A stretch of DNA of 64,000 bases from Caldilineaceae bacterium (GCA_022842065.1 JALHQH010000016.1:1-64000), one strand, 5' to 3'; shown: positions 48,296-58,934, numbered from the stretch's first letter. The notes: generated by a model not told the origin, from the letters alone. Numbers and translations: made by a program.

Positions 48296-48934
48296 TTAAA
48301 CTTTGAGCCGGCCTAAAACGAGTTGGGTCCACCTGGTGCGCAGCCGGCGGGCTTGGGTGATAATTTGGGCATGGGACCACTGCGACGTGGGAAAGAGCAG
48401 ATCGCCACACGCCAGCGCAGTGACCCCTAGTTGGGCGGCGTCGATAAGCGCCGGCTCAGCCGTGACTATGGCCACTGTGCGCCTGGGGTCAATGGGCGTG
48501 GTGGCTAACATTGGCATCACTTGCGGCGCGATCAGAGCGAGTGGCAGGTCGCTCTGATCAAAACGCTGGAGATCACGCAAGGTGGCCAGGTGCGGCAGAC
48601 AAAACAAGCCATAACGTTGGGTGAAATGTAAGAGGGTGTCATCGACACCCGGCGTGATCAGAAAGCGCGCCCCTGCCCACATCGCACTGCGCGCCGCGGC
48701 TAGCGACGTTACCTGGGCGACACCGACCACGAGGTTATTGCCATAACGGCGATCAAATTCGGCAATCGCGGCCAACGCTTCTGGCATCTCCAGGCTGATG
48801 GCAACGACCAGCAGCGGCGCGGCCAGTAGCGCATCGCCAATCTCCAACAACTCTTGTACCGGCAGATCGCTACGCAGTTGCGCCATGAGTCCCGTTGCAT
48901 GGAGACCTTTTACCACGGCTTGCTGATGGTGCAT
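48296..48934 (-). CDS. KDPG/KHG aldolase-fold protein, catalytic residues lost
   Basis: A 212-aa protein aligning over its length with Eda-type aldolases: AISLEMPEALAAI at the Glu45 strand, RSAMWAGARFLITPGVDDTL for the substrate-binding G-A-x-F-x-x-x-P-G, and TALACGDLLFP near the end. The family's Glu45 is Ala here (VVAIS), the Schiff-base Lys in K-x-F-P-A is replaced (PLALIAPQV), and the G-A-G-T-V loop reads VGVAQV. It is therefore probably a non-catalytic homologue, perhaps a ligand-binding or regulatory protein. Family assignment is good; function unknown. Confidence 0.75.
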   Translation of the reverse strand: MHHQQAVVKGLHATGLMAQLRSDLPVQELLEIGDALLAAPLLVVAISLEMPEALAAIAEFDRRYGNNLVVGVAQVTSLAAARSAMWAGARFLITPGVDDTLLHFTQRYGLFCLPHLATLRDLQRFDQSDLPLALIAPQVMPMLATTPIDPRRTVAIVTAEPALIDAAQLGVTALACGDLLFPTSQWSHAQIITQARRLRTRWTQLVLGRLKV

Positions 48935-48975
48935 GAGCTGAGAAAACCTTTCACCAGTCTAATGGCCAGGTGTCG

Positions 48976-49041
48976 AGGTGACCGTCACTGGCCAATCATT
49001 GCTTCGTTAACCGAAATCGTTGCGGCCAGTGACGGTCACCT
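48976..49041. repeat. Perfect 18-bp inverted repeat
   Basis: Arms 48976-48993 and 49024-49041, 30-base loop, in the gap between the divergent aldolase-like and yjjX-like genes. It ends 30 bases before the phosphatase start and could be an operator or a leader structure. Confidence 0.75.
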
Positions 49042-49071
49042 GGTCCACGAAAAGAACATGAGCCAAAACCC

Positions 49072-49605
49072 ATGTTGATTCACACCATCGTCGTAGGCTC
49101 CACCAATCCAGTCAAACTAGCCGCGGTCACGCAAGCTGTCAAACGGGTTTGGCCTGCGGTGGTGATCGACAGTGTTCAGGTTGACTCCGGTGTCCGCGCC
49201 CAACCCATGAGCGACGATGAGGCGATTACTGGTGCCACCAATCGCGCCAGATCCGCGCTGCAGGTCCGCAACGCCGATCTGGGCATTGGCTTGGAAGGCA
49301 GTGTGGCGGACAGCCCTTACGGCATGTTTGTCACCGGCTGGGCCGCAGTGGTTGACCGGGCCGGCACCCTTGGCATTGGCGGCAGCGGGCGCTTTTTGGT
49401 GCCGCCCACCATTGCCGACGGCCTGCGCAACGGTGGCGAACTGGGCACGCTAATCGATCAACTGGTCGGGCAAAGCAATACCAAACAGCGCCAAGGCGCG
49501 GTCGGCATCCTGACTGGTGGGCTGATCTCGCGGACAGAAGCATTGGAGAGTGCAGTCATCTTTGCCCTCACCCGCTTTCTCAACCCAATTTACTATACAG
49601 AATAG
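49072..49605 (+). CDS. yjjX: Inosine/xanthosine triphosphatase (YjjX/DUF84 family)
   Basis: A 177-aa house-cleaning enzyme that hydrolyses non-canonical ITP and XTP. Motifs: VVGSTNPVKLAAVTQAVKRV at the nucleotide-binding start, DSGVRAQPMSDDEAITGATN, GIGLEGSVADSPYGMFVTGW and QGAVGILTGGLISRTEALES. Length standard. No clear ribosome site is visible before ATG 49072; a conserved hairpin lies just upstream. Confidence 0.92.
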   Translation: MLIHTIVVGSTNPVKLAAVTQAVKRVWPAVVIDSVQVDSGVRAQPMSDDEAITGATNRARSALQVRNADLGIGLEGSVADSPYGMFVTGWAAVVDRAGTLGIGGSGRFLVPPTIADGLRNGGELGTLIDQLVGQSNTKQRQGAVGILTGGLISRTEALESAVIFALTRFLNPIYYTE

Positions 49606-49687
49606 AACGCGGATTAAGCGGATTAGGCAGATTTACACGGATAAAAATCCGCCCTAACCAGCCTAATCCGTAAAATCCGCGTTCTAT
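49602..49687. terminator. Long imperfect hairpin between convergent genes
   Basis: Outer 14-bp arms (49602-49615, 49674-49687) and inner 10-bp arms (49619-49628, 49661-49670) pair exactly. It fills the whole gap between yjjX and the lipoprotein gene and probably terminates both transcripts. The AACGCGGATTAAGCGGAT-type sequence is a frequent intergenic repeat in environmental bacteria. Confidence 0.75.
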
Positions 49688-50728
49688 CTATGGCTGCGGG
49701 AAATTCACCTGCAAGGTAACCGGCGTCGCGGTCACGATGGGCAGCAGGCCCTGGATCGTGGTTAGCAACGTGTCGGTGTGGGGATTGGTGCCCAATGCCT
49801 CATTTAACAACCCAGTATCAGCGGCCAGGGTCATTAAATTCTCCAGCTCCCCCTCCGCCCAACTGATGTGGGGCAGCAGGCGGCCGTTGATCTTGATAAA
49901 AAGGCCCAGTTGGTTGGCGCGCAACTGGAGTGTCACAATCCCAGCCCCGCTTGCCCCTTGTACCAACTCGGCGGGCAGGTTAAGACGGGTCCAAGGCAGG
50001 GGCATGGCATCAGCCCACTGCTCACCAGTCAGACCATCTACGGTCCAACTGCCATCTAGCGCATAGTCAACTGTAATCGTCAGCGGCGGCGGCGTGCCGA
50101 TGATGGCTAGATAGTCAGCTTGGGTCTGGCGCGCTGCAGTGAGCAGCGCGCCATCCGACGCTACGACGAAGGGCACTGCTGTTGCCTCTGGCGCAAGCGG
50201 GAAACGGAGCACCAAGCCGCCACCTAGATCGGTCGCCAGTGGGATCAACGGGCGCAACAACTCAGCGCTCGTGCCTAACGCCGCCACTGTCTCCGCAGTC
50301 AACTGTAGGGTGGCTTCATCCCACACCAGTGACGGCACCCGGCGGCCATTGACAAAAAGTTGCAAGCCGGCAGGGGTGTTAGTCAATTGGATGTGCTGAA
50401 TCTTGGCCGCCTGCAAACGGCTGACCAACTCGGGCATGACATTCACGCGGCTGAGATCGACGCCCAATGCCGGTCCCAGGTCTGCAGCCTTGACTGAGCC
50501 GATGTAGGCAATCCCGGTCGCGTCATAGTCGAGATAGAGGGCGGGCAGGTCGATCACCAAAGGGGCGTCCGTGGTAGCAGCAGTGGTCCCGCCGTCGATG
50601 CGTTGGCCGCAGGCGGCAAGGCTGATCAGCAAAAAGCCAAGCAGCACAAACAATCGTACGCGCAGCGTGCGTAAGTGGGTAGTGAGCGGTAAACGTAGGT
50701 AGCGAACATGAATCAACGAAATAGGCAT
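49688..50728 (-). CDS. Lipoprotein with internal duplication
   Basis: A 346-aa exported lipoprotein: a basic N-terminus, a hydrophobic run (LFVLLGFLLISLAAC) with lipobox LAAC, then a Thr-rich linker. The mature part contains two similar halves, each with a signature: LQLFVNGRRVPSLVWDEATL (about 140-160) and LGLFIKINGRLLPHISWAEG (about 280-300), each followed by LxTLAADTG-type helices. The G-R-x-x-P-x-x-x-W unit resembles copper-amine-oxidase-N-like or similar small beta modules, but no family is certain. Convergent with yjjX. Confidence 0.8.
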   Translation of the reverse strand: MPISLIHVRYLRLPLTTHLRTLRVRLFVLLGFLLISLAACGQRIDGGTTAATTDAPLVIDLPALYLDYDATGIAYIGSVKAADLGPALGVDLSRVNVMPELVSRLQAAKIQHIQLTNTPAGLQLFVNGRRVPSLVWDEATLQLTAETVAALGTSAELLRPLIPLATDLGGGLVLRFPLAPEATAVPFVVASDGALLTAARQTQADYLAIIGTPPPLTITVDYALDGSWTVDGLTGEQWADAMPLPWTRLNLPAELVQGASGAGIVTLQLRANQLGLFIKINGRLLPHISWAEGELENLMTLAADTGLLNEALGTNPHTDTLLTTIQGLLPIVTATPVTLQVNFPQP

Positions 50729-50843
50729 AGTGAACCTATTATACTATGCCGACCACAAAACCAAGGATCTGTGGTAGAATCGTCACACGATTACAGCATA
50801 ACTATCATGCAACCACAGTATACAAAGAAGATGCTGGCCGATT

Positions 50844-51416
50844 ATGGTGAAAGATGATGCGTTACCTGCGCTGACCTCTATGTCAGCACTCACCCACTGG
50901 CTGCATATCCACCAGATCGACACCAGGGGTTGGGGCCAGGGCGCGGCCAAACAGGTTGCTGATCTCTGGCAGGAGCTAGTGGCCGGCGAGTCAACCTTGC
51001 AAGCCGACCCGCCGCTGCGCTGTGTCGCGGTAGTGGAGGTCTTGGTCGAGCGCGAGGGGCAGCAGTTAGTGGAGACGGCACAACACTTTGCCGATGGTCG
51101 CGTCCGCACCCGCAACCGGCCCCCTTCAGAAAAGTTAAAACCAGGGGAAGCGCCGTTGGCTGCGGCGCAGCGTTGTCTGGTTGAAGAGTTAGCCATTGAA
51201 CACAACCGAATCACAGTTGCCCAGCAGGAGATCACCCAACGGGTGACCCTGGATGAGTCAGGTTCCTACCCTGGGCTGACGACGCGCTATACCTTCTATC
51301 GCGTTTACCTGCAGGTAGCTGATTTACCAACGACCCCCTTTACCACAACCAATACGGCACACGGCCACGGCGATCCGGTGGTTGCCCATCAATGGGCTTG
51401 GCAGCCAGCGGGCTGA
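50844..51416 (+). CDS. Nudix-like protein with degenerate box
   Basis: A 190-aa protein. The segment GEAPLAAAQRCLVEELAI (about 110-127) corresponds to the Nudix helix (consensus REUXEEXGU) with the first Glu changed to Cys, and TTRYTFYRVYLQVADLP fits the following strand. The N-terminal 50 residues are helical and unique. Loss of a Mg-binding Glu suggests altered or no pyrophosphatase activity. Weak ribosome site. No operon partner. Confidence 0.6.
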   Translation: MVKDDALPALTSMSALTHWLHIHQIDTRGWGQGAAKQVADLWQELVAGESTLQADPPLRCVAVVEVLVEREGQQLVETAQHFADGRVRTRNRPPSEKLKPGEAPLAAAQRCLVEELAIEHNRITVAQQEITQRVTLDESGSYPGLTTRYTFYRVYLQVADLPTTPFTTTNTAHGHGDPVVAHQWAWQPAG

Positions 51417-51562
51417 CGCGTCTGGTGCAGGTGCGAATTGTCCTAGCGCTAGCTTACATTTGACCAGGCCAATCCAGCTTATCATGCATAGGGTTTGTGG
51501 GTAGATTGTGCTTTCGAGTACAATAACGGACCAGTAATGGTTCATGCGAAATTGTTATACTG

Positions 51563-51631
51563 CGGTTGAAATGAGATCCGGCATTTTGACCAGCGTGAAA
51601 AACGCCGGATCTCATGCAGAGCGATGTATAA
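51563..51631 (+). repeat. 69-bp hairpin-promoter element, copy 1
   Basis: Stem 51571-51582 with 51604-51615, ending in TATAAT (51627-51632) 22 bases before pdxS. A second copy at 63314-63382 is identical at 54 of 69 positions with compensatory stem changes. Confidence 0.75.
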
Positions 51632-51653
51632 TTGTTGACGAATAGGGCAGGGA

Positions 51654-52583
51654 ATGGAGCAGATGATGAACGGTAGCAATGGATATACCAATGGTAGCAG
51701 CGCACAGACCGGCACCTTCGCGGTGAAAGCTGGCTTGGCGAAGATGCTCAAGGGCGGCGTGATCATGGATGTGGTGACACCGGAGCAGGCGCGCATTGCC
51801 GAAGAGGCGGGCGCTTGTGCGGTGATGGCATTGGAGCGGGTGCCGGCAGACATCCGCCGCGATGGTGGGGTAGCGCGCATGAGTGACCCGGATATGATCA
51901 AGGGCATCATTGCCGCGGTCACAATTCCGGTGATGGCCAAAGCGCGTATCGGCCACTTTGTCGAAGCGCAGATCCTACAGGCGCTTGGGGTCGATTATAT
52001 TGATGAGAGCGAAGTACTTACCCCCGCCGACGAAGATCACCACATTAACAAACACAAATTTACCGTCCCCTTTGTCTGTGGCTGTCGCAACCTGGGCGAG
52101 GCCCTACGCCGTGTCGCCGAAGGGGCTGCCATGATCCGCACCAAGGGCGAAGCCGGCACCGGTAATGTGGTCGAAGCCGTCCGCCACGCCCGCACGGTGA
52201 TGGGCGAAATCCGCCGCTTACAGGGCATGGATGAAGATGAACTCTACGCCTATGCCAAGAATATCCAAGCCCCCTTTGAGTTGGTCAAGCAGACCGCCGA
52301 GGAGGGCCGCTTGCCGGTGGTCAATTTTGCCGCCGGTGGGGTCGCCACCCCAGCCGACGCCGCGCTGATGATGCAACTGGGCGTTGATGGCGTCTTTGTC
52401 GGCTCCGGTATCTTCAAGAGCGGTGACCCGGCCAAGCGCGCCAAAGCGATTGTCCAGGCCGTCACCCACTACAACGACCCGCAGATCCTGGCCGAAGTGA
52501 GCACCAACCTCGGCGAAGCAATGGTTGGCATCAACATCGACACCCTGTCGGAAAAAGACAAAATGGCCCAGCGCGGCTGGTAA
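51654..52583 (+). CDS. pdxS: Pyridoxal 5'-phosphate synthase lyase subunit PdxS
   Basis: A 309-aa (beta-alpha)8 subunit that builds PLP from ribose 5-phosphate, glyceraldehyde 3-phosphate and ammonia supplied by PdxT. Signatures: [40 protein letters not shown], the catalytic Lys pair in [15 protein letters not shown] and [20 protein letters not shown], and [18 protein letters not shown]. An N-terminal 20-residue Asn/Ser/Gly-rich extension is unusual. Followed by pdxT after a repeat-filled gap. Confidence 0.97.
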   Translation: MEQMMNGSNGYTNGSSAQTGTFAVKAGLAKMLKGGVIMDVVTPEQARIAEEAGACAVMALERVPADIRRDGGVARMSDPDMIKGIIAAVTIPVMAKARIGHFVEAQILQALGVDYIDESEVLTPADEDHHINKHKFTVPFVCGCRNLGEALRRVAEGAAMIRTKGEAGTGNVVEAVRHARTVMGEIRRLQGMDEDELYAYAKNIQAPFELVKQTAEEGRLPVVNFAAGGVATPADAALMMQLGVDGVFVGSGIFKSGDPAKRAKAIVQAVTHYNDPQILAEVSTNLGEAMVGINIDTLSEKDKMAQRGW

Positions 52584-52589
52584 ATTAAA

Positions 52590-52695
52590 GACACGAGATA
52601 CGAGACAAGGAGATACGAGACACGAGACATGGTGAGTACAATTTTTATGTCTCGTGTCTCCCCCTCTCGTGTCTCCTTGTCTCGCCTCTCGTATC
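52590..52695. repeat. Inverted repeat filling the pdxS-pdxT gap
   Basis: Multiple copies of the 8-9-bp word ACGAGACA/TGTCTCGT: direct copies at 52590-52628 and inverted copies at 52646-52695 form a long imperfect hairpin. The 16-bp part 52611-52626 recurs inverted at the 3' end of the fur-like gene (2232-2247). Confidence 0.8.
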
Positions 52696-52701
52696 AAAAC
52701 T

Positions 52702-53334
52702 ATGACAAATCCTTCTGAACTGACCATTGGTGTTCTTGCCCTGCAGGGCGCGTTTATTGAGCATATTAAGATATTACGGCAACTTGGCGTGAATGCGGTT
52801 GAGGTGCGTAAGGCCGAGCAGTTGAGCCACTTGAATGGGCTGATTCTGCCCGGCGGCGAGAGTACGACCATGGGGCTAATTGCTGAGCGTTGGGGGCTAG
52901 TGGAGCCCTTACGCGCCTGGGTCCACAGCGGTCAGCCAACCTGGGGGACCTGTGCGGGGATGATTCTGCTGGCGGATCGGGCTGCCAACCAGAAACTGGG
53001 CGGGCAACCCTTGCTGGGCGGCTTTGACATTACGGTCAACCGCAACTACTTTGGCCGCCAGGTCGATAGCTTTGAGACTGATCTGCTGGTGACCGAACTG
53101 GGCGATGCCCCTTTCCATGCCGTCTTTATCCGGGCGCCGGCGATTATGGCGGTTGGGCCACAGGCGCAAAGCCTGATCGATGTCACTACACCAATGGGTG
53201 AAACCGTCATTGCGGCTGCAAGGCAGGGCAATCTACTCGCCACTGCGTTCCATCCCGAGTTAACGACTGATACCCGCTGGCATGAGCTTTTTATCCGCAT
53301 AGTCATGGCAGCACGTACTTCCTCAATTGCATAA
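52702..53334 (+). CDS. pdxT: Pyridoxal 5'-phosphate synthase glutaminase subunit PdxT
   Basis: A 210-aa class I glutamine amidotransferase giving ammonia to PdxS. Motifs: [27 protein letters not shown], the nucleophile in [12 protein letters not shown], and the catalytic His/Glu in [10 protein letters not shown]. The frame continues upstream to GTG 52654 inside the repeat, but similarity starts at ATG 52702. No ribosome site is visible; translation may depend on coupling or RNA folding. Last gene of the pdxST unit. Confidence 0.96.
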   Translation: MTNPSELTIGVLALQGAFIEHIKILRQLGVNAVEVRKAEQLSHLNGLILPGGESTTMGLIAERWGLVEPLRAWVHSGQPTWGTCAGMILLADRAANQKLGGQPLLGGFDITVNRNYFGRQVDSFETDLLVTELGDAPFHAVFIRAPAIMAVGPQAQSLIDVTTPMGETVIAAARQGNLLATAFHPELTTDTRWHELFIRIVMAARTSSIA

Positions 53335-53366
53335 AGTCCATCACGCACACCGCCGTGCACAAAATT

Positions 53367-53394
53367 TTGTCATAAACTTTTTCCCGTCTATGAT
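53367..53394 (+). promoter_or_regulatory. Promoter of the polyamine transport operon
   Basis: TTGTCA (53367-53372), 16-base spacer, TATGAT (53389-53394); predicted leader about 185 bases with several partly self-complementary segments before potA. Confidence 0.55.
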
Positions 53395-53584
53395 ATGCTC
53401 GATTTGTGATGTACGCGCGCTGCCTAGCGTTGCATAGATCGCCATGCACACATTCGTGCAAACTGGATCGCGCACTGGATGCTAGCGCCAAATAACTTTT
53501 CCATCCAAGCGGCAAAGATTACTTGACGCCGGCGTCCACGCTAACCGCCCATCAATCCCACAGAGAGAAGCAGGTGAAGCAACC

Positions 53585-54700
<1,116 letters not shown>

Positions 54701-54703
54701 ATC

Positions 54704-55354
54704 ATGACTGTTCTAGTTGCGACACCGCCACCCAAAACAGAATTAGCCCAGCCGCTGATCGAAGAAGCGCTTTGGCGCATCAGTGTTGAACAGTATCATC
54801 AAATGATCGATGCCGGCATTCTGACTGCTGATGATCCCATCGAACTACTTGAAGGTCTATTGGTTGAAAAGATGTCTAAAAATCCTCCCCATAGTGTGGT
54901 TACTGGGTTACTCCAAGATCTGTTACGAGGAGTTATTCCCGCTGGTTGGTATCTCAATGCCCAAGAGCCGGTGACAACCAGGGATAGTGAACCGGAGCCA
55001 GATCTCGCCATTGTACGTGGCAAGCGAGTCGATTATATTATACACCACCCACGCCCAAAAGATACGGCACTGGTGTTCGAAGTGGCGGATACCACTTTAC
55101 GCCGTGATCGCGGCATCAAAAAACGACTTTATGCGCGCGCGGGGATTCCGATTTATTGGATCGTGAACCTCAACCAGCTGCAAATTGAAGTTTATCGCCA
55201 ACCCGATCAAACGGCTGCGGTGCCAGATTACCGACAACAGCAAGTTTATCAGGGCATGGATCAGGTGCCGGTGATTTTGGACGGGATTGAAATCGGCCAA
55301 CTTTTGGTGAGTGATGTGTTACCGCCACAGCTTGCCAAGCAAGGGGAGGAGTAA
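54704..55354 (+). CDS. Uma2-family endonuclease (DUF820)
   Basis: A 216-aa PD-(D/E)XK-fold protein: [20 protein letters not shown] at the start, [34 protein letters not shown], and [15 protein letters not shown], the standard Uma2 motifs with catalytic Asp and Glu. Uma2 proteins are abundant in cyanobacteria and Chloroflexota; role largely unknown. It is embedded in the polyamine operon, 3 bases after potA and 4 before potB, so it is co-translated with transport genes. Probably a recent insertion that preserved spacing. Confidence 0.92.
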   Translation: MTVLVATPPPKTELAQPLIEEALWRISVEQYHQMIDAGILTADDPIELLEGLLVEKMSKNPPHSVVTGLLQDLLRGVIPAGWYLNAQEPVTTRDSEPEPDLAIVRGKRVDYIIHHPRPKDTALVFEVADTTLRRDRGIKKRLYARAGIPIYWIVNLNQLQIEVYRQPDQTAAVPDYRQQQVYQGMDQVPVILDGIEIGQLLVSDVLPPQLAKQGEE

Positions 55355-55358
55355 CGCA

Positions 55359-56261
55359 ATGGTACAAAAGTTACGGCAAAATCCACAACTGCAAGGGCTG
55401 TTACTAATTCTGCCTACGTTGCTCTGGATGATCGGGTTGCTGATTATCCCACTGCTGCTGACCGTAGTCACCAGCTTTGGTTCACGTGACACCGACGGCA
55501 ATGTGATCTATACCTTTACGCTGGAAAATTATGCGCGCCTGATCGGCTTCACGCCTGAGGGCTATGATAACCTCTATGCGCAGATTCTCTGGCGCTCGCT
55601 TTCCTTGGCGCTACAAACCACGATTGTCGCCATTCTCATGGCCTATCCGCTGGCCTTTTTTATTGCGCGAGCGCCGGCCAAACGGCGGAATACCCTGCTC
55701 TTTTTAGTGCTTGTCCCCCTTTGGACTAATTTCGTTATTCGCATTTATGCCTGGATTATGATCCTGCGCACGCAAGGGGTGCTCAACAGCGTGTTGGGCT
55801 GGTTGGCCGGCCTGGTGGGGATCTCCTTCTCGCCTTTTGATTTTTATCCATCACAAGGGGCGGTGCTGATCGGCATGGTCTACGAGTTTTTGCCCTTTAT
55901 GATTCTGCCGATCTATACCTCGCTGGAGAAGATCGATAACTCGCTCTTTGAGGCGGCCGCGGATCTGGGGGCGAATGCCTTGCGTACCTTCCTGCGCGTT
56001 ACGTTGCCGCTCTCGATGCCGGGGGTGGTGGCGGGCACCATTCTCACCTTTATTCCGGTGGTGGGCACCTTTGTGGTCTCTGATATTCTCGGCGGGCGGC
56101 AGGTGATCCTGGTTGGCAACCTGATTCAGCGCCAGTTTCTGGATGCGCGCAACCCGGCCTTTGGCTCGGCAGCGTCGATCATTCTCATGGTATTGACGCT
56201 GATCTTTACCCTTTACTACACCCGGCGTTTTGGCTTTGGCGAGGAGATTCGCGGCGCATGA
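55359..56261 (+). CDS. potB: Polyamine ABC transporter permease PotB
   Basis: A 300-aa inner-membrane permease with six helices. The EAA loop ([20 protein letters not shown]) that contacts PotA is clear. The start [20 protein letters not shown] follows GGGGAGGAG; the open frame upstream overlaps the uma2-like gene and is rejected. Its stop overlaps the potC start by 4 bases (ATGA). Confidence 0.94.
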   Translation: MVQKLRQNPQLQGLLLILPTLLWMIGLLIIPLLLTVVTSFGSRDTDGNVIYTFTLENYARLIGFTPEGYDNLYAQILWRSLSLALQTTIVAILMAYPLAFFIARAPAKRRNTLLFLVLVPLWTNFVIRIYAWIMILRTQGVLNSVLGWLAGLVGISFSPFDFYPSQGAVLIGMVYEFLPFMILPIYTSLEKIDNSLFEAAADLGANALRTFLRVTLPLSMPGVVAGTILTFIPVVGTFVVSDILGGRQVILVGNLIQRQFLDARNPAFGSAASIILMVLTLIFTLYYTRRFGFGEEIRGA

Positions 56262-57097
56262 ACCGACGCTCACCTTGGTTGACGCTTTCGGCGTTGGCCG
56301 TCTACTTTTTTCTCTACGCACCGATCGTGGTCTTGATCCTTTTTTCCTTCAATTCCTCGCGCACCAACGTGGTCTTTGAAGGGATTGTCAACCGCGGGCC
56401 GTGTGGACCCTTTTACTGGTTCTGTGAGTTGGCGCAGAATGGTGATGTGCTGGATGCGACGCGCAATACGCTGATCATCGCGCTCACCTCGACCGCCGTA
56501 TCGACGACCATTGGCACCTTGGCCGCCCTGGCGTTGCAACGCTACAACTTCCCGTTCAAGCGCTTCTCTGAAGGGACCCTCTACATTCCGATTGTCATCC
56601 CCGAAATTGTCATGGGAATTGGCATTCTCGTCTTCTTTAGCGCGTTTTTTGGATGGTTCAATGGCCTGTTGGGCCTCACCGGTGATGCGCGCCTGGCGAT
56701 GGGGCTGGGCACCGTCATCGTCTCGCATATTGCCTTTAGTGTGCCCTTTGTGATCATGGTCGTGCGCGCCCGTCTGCATGGCTTTGATCAATCCTTGGAA
56801 GAAGCGGCGATGGATCTAGGCGCGAACGAAGTGACAACCTTCCGGCGGATTACGCTGCCCATCATTGCGCCGGGGGTGATGTCCGGCGCGCTGCTCGCCT
56901 TTACCCTGTCGCTCGATGACTTTATCATCACCTTCTTTACCACCGGCCCTGGGGCCACGACATTGCCGATCTATGTCTACGGGCTCTTACGACGGATTGT
57001 CACGCCTGAGGTCAATGCGCTCTCGACCATTTGGATCGTTATGGTGCTGCTGCTCGTCTTTGTTTCGCAACAGTTGGAACGACGCAGCGCGACGTAG
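56258..57097 (+). CDS. potC: Polyamine ABC transporter permease PotC
   Basis: A 279-aa permease, partner of PotB. Six helices; EAA loop [40 protein letters not shown] is the conserved PotC C-terminal motif. Translation is coupled to potB. It is separated from potD by 284 bases holding a hairpin, a promoter candidate and short tandem repeats. Confidence 0.95.
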   Translation: MNRRSPWLTLSALAVYFFLYAPIVVLILFSFNSSRTNVVFEGIVNRGPCGPFYWFCELAQNGDVLDATRNTLIIALTSTAVSTTIGTLAALALQRYNFPFKRFSEGTLYIPIVIPEIVMGIGILVFFSAFFGWFNGLLGLTGDARLAMGLGTVIVSHIAFSVPFVIMVVRARLHGFDQSLEEAAMDLGANEVTTFRRITLPIIAPGVMSGALLAFTLSLDDFIITFFTTGPGATTLPIYVYGLLRRIVTPEVNALSTIWIVMVLLLVFVSQQLERRSAT

Positions 57098-57116
57098 GTG
57101 AGGCAATAAGTAGAAG

Positions 57117-57192
57117 TGGCACGAAGGTGGAAAAGGCGTTCTCTAATGCCGTCCCGGTCGCACATGCGAGTGATCTCTCCACCTTTGTGCCA
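57117..57192. repeat. Inverted repeat after potC
   Basis: Arms 57117-57131 and 57178-57192 match at 14 of 15 positions, 46-base loop. It may reduce read-through from potABC into potD. Confidence 0.6.
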
Positions 57193-57251
57193 TCTCTATT
57201 TGACTTGTCTATACGCGAAGTGTAATTTGTGGCAAACACTGCTCCAGTTGA

Positions 57252-57280
57252 TTGCCTTAACAGAAAAATTCCGCTATCAT
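57252..57280 (+). promoter_or_regulatory. Candidate potD promoter with downstream tandem repeats
   Basis: TTGCCT (57252-57257), 17-base spacer, TATCAT (57275-57280). Downstream (57324-57366) lie about three imperfect copies of a 14-bp unit (AAAGACGCAGTACA-like) in the leader. This would allow potD to be made in excess over the permeases. Confidence 0.5.
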
Positions 57281-57381
57281 ACCACTATCTATTGTGGCCC
57301 CCTACCTTACCGACTGCCCATAACAAAGACGCAGTACAAAGACGCAGTACATAGAAGCAGTATACAGAAGGAGAAAGTTGT

Positions 57382-58551
57382 ATGTTTATACGCCAAGCAT
57401 GGCATCGGGGGTTGACCCTTTTACTGGTGGTTGCGCTGTTGCTGACCGCGTGTGGCGGTGGTGCGAGTGAGAGCGGTGAAGCCGCCGGCTTTACCTGTCC
57501 GGAACCGTCGCCCAAAATGGAGGTCACTGCCACCGAACTCAATCTCTTTGTCTGGACCGAGTATATTCCGGCGGAGACGATTGACTGTTTCGAGGAAGTT
57601 TACGGAATTACCGTCAACCGCGATGAGTACTCGACCAACGAAGAGATGTATGCGAAGCTCTCCGCCGGTGGTGCTAGCTATGATCTGGTCATGCCCACCG
57701 ATTATATTGTCGCGCTGATGATTCGCCAGGGGTTACTGCAACCGCTGGATAAAAGCAAGTTGCCCATTATGGAGACTTTCGATCCGAATTACCTTGACCT
57801 GCCTTTTGACCCTGGCAATGAATATACCATCCCCTACCAGGCCGGGACAGATGCGATTGTGGTCAACACGGAGGCCGTTGAGAGCGTACCAACTTCCTGG
57901 GCCGATCTCTGGAATCCTGAATATGCCGGGCGCATGGTCTCGCTGGACGATTCACGCGCGATCATCGGCATCACTTTGCTCACCCTCGGCTATGACCTGA
58001 ATACGACCGATCCCGCGCAACTGGAAGAAGCCAAAACGAAGCTCAGTGAGTTGGTGGATGGGATTAAACTTTTTGACAGCGACAGCCCCAAAAGTGCCCT
58101 GATCGGTGGCGATGTCGATCTGGGCATTACCTGGACGGGGGAAGCGTTCCTGGCCCAACAGGAAAACCCGGCGATTGAGTATGTCTATCCCAGCGAAGGT
58201 GCAATCTTCTGGCAGGATAACTATGCCATTCCCGCCGATGCGCCCCATCTTGATGCTGCCTACGCCTGGTTGAACTACGCCATGCAGGCCGATCTTTTCT
58301 GGCTGATGTTGCGCGATTTCCCCTATAACAATCCCAGCCAGGGGGCACTTGATTACGCCAAGGGCAATGAAATGGCGATTGAAGATGCGAATGGTGACAT
58401 GACCACGGTGAACGCGCTCTACGAAGCATATATCAATTCCAACATCACCAATACCCCCGCCGACGCTATCGCCAATGGCCATCGCATCGAGGATGTAGGG
58501 GAAGCCTTACCGCTCTATGATCAGATTTGGACGGAAGTGAAGGGCGAGTAG
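57382..58551 (+). CDS. potD: Polyamine-binding lipoprotein PotD
   Basis: A 389-aa substrate-binding protein with lipoprotein signal (lipobox LLTAC, then GGGASES linker). The mature part shows LNLFVWTEYIPAETIDCFEE, SYDLVMPTDYIVALMIRQGL, and VDLGITWTGEAFLAQQE, matching PotD/PotF-type spermidine/putrescine binders. It hands polyamine to PotBC. AGAAGGAG precedes the ATG. Last gene of the pot cluster. Confidence 0.95.
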   Translation: MFIRQAWHRGLTLLLVVALLLTACGGGASESGEAAGFTCPEPSPKMEVTATELNLFVWTEYIPAETIDCFEEVYGITVNRDEYSTNEEMYAKLSAGGASYDLVMPTDYIVALMIRQGLLQPLDKSKLPIMETFDPNYLDLPFDPGNEYTIPYQAGTDAIVVNTEAVESVPTSWADLWNPEYAGRMVSLDDSRAIIGITLLTLGYDLNTTDPAQLEEAKTKLSELVDGIKLFDSDSPKSALIGGDVDLGITWTGEAFLAQQENPAIEYVYPSEGAIFWQDNYAIPADAPHLDAAYAWLNYAMQADLFWLMLRDFPYNNPSQGALDYAKGNEMAIEDANGDMTTVNALYEAYINSNITNTPADAIANGHRIEDVGEALPLYDQIWTEVKGE

Positions 58552-58559
58552 CAATTTTA

Positions 58560-58642
58560 TAGCACAATGATGGCTTTCACTGACCAGTAGCTCGCGCGTG
58601 TAGAAACGCCAGTTGGTCGGTGAAAGTTATCTTGGGTGTGCT
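58560..58642. terminator. Hairpin between potD and yoeB
   Basis: Imperfect arms (about 58560-58588 and 58611-58642) with a matching 13-bp central part including one G-U pair; lies between convergent genes and likely ends both transcripts. Confidence 0.6.
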
Positions 58643-58652
58643 CTACGCGGCA

Positions 58653-58934
58653 CTATAAAGGCGAATCGTCGTAGTGCGAGCGACAAGAGGTGACTTCCAC
58701 TAATTCCTCAGCGGTATAGATTACATAGACCAGGCGATGTTCATGTGAAACGCGTCTTGACCACACTTCACGATCAAAATGCTTGAGCCGTTCCGGTTTG
58801 CCCGTGCCGATCCGAGGATCTTGCAGCAACTCACGCATGAGATCAAAGCACTTCAGATAGCTGGTTCGATCATTCTTACGAAACCAGCTCAGATCGCTTT
58901 CTGCTTTTTTTAGAATAGCGACTTTCCAATTCAT
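58653..58934 (-). CDS. yoeB: YoeB-type toxin
   Basis: A 93-aa RelE-superfamily mRNA interferase: KVAILKKAESDLSWFRKNDR, TGKPERLKHFDREVWSRRVS, EHRLVYVIYTAEELVEVTSC, and a C-terminal RSHYDD with the catalytic His-Tyr end. Cleaves mRNA in the ribosomal A site. It overlaps the antitoxin gene by 4 bases. Confidence 0.93.
   Translation of the reverse strand: MNWKVAILKKAESDLSWFRKNDRTSYLKCFDLMRELLQDPRIGTGKPERLKHFDREVWSRRVSHEHRLVYVIYTAEELVEVTSCRSHYDDSPL

Noticed and set aside
57324..57366. Short tandem repeats before potD as a small RNA or CRISPR
   Set aside because: Only about three imperfect 14-bp copies; better read as leader repeats.
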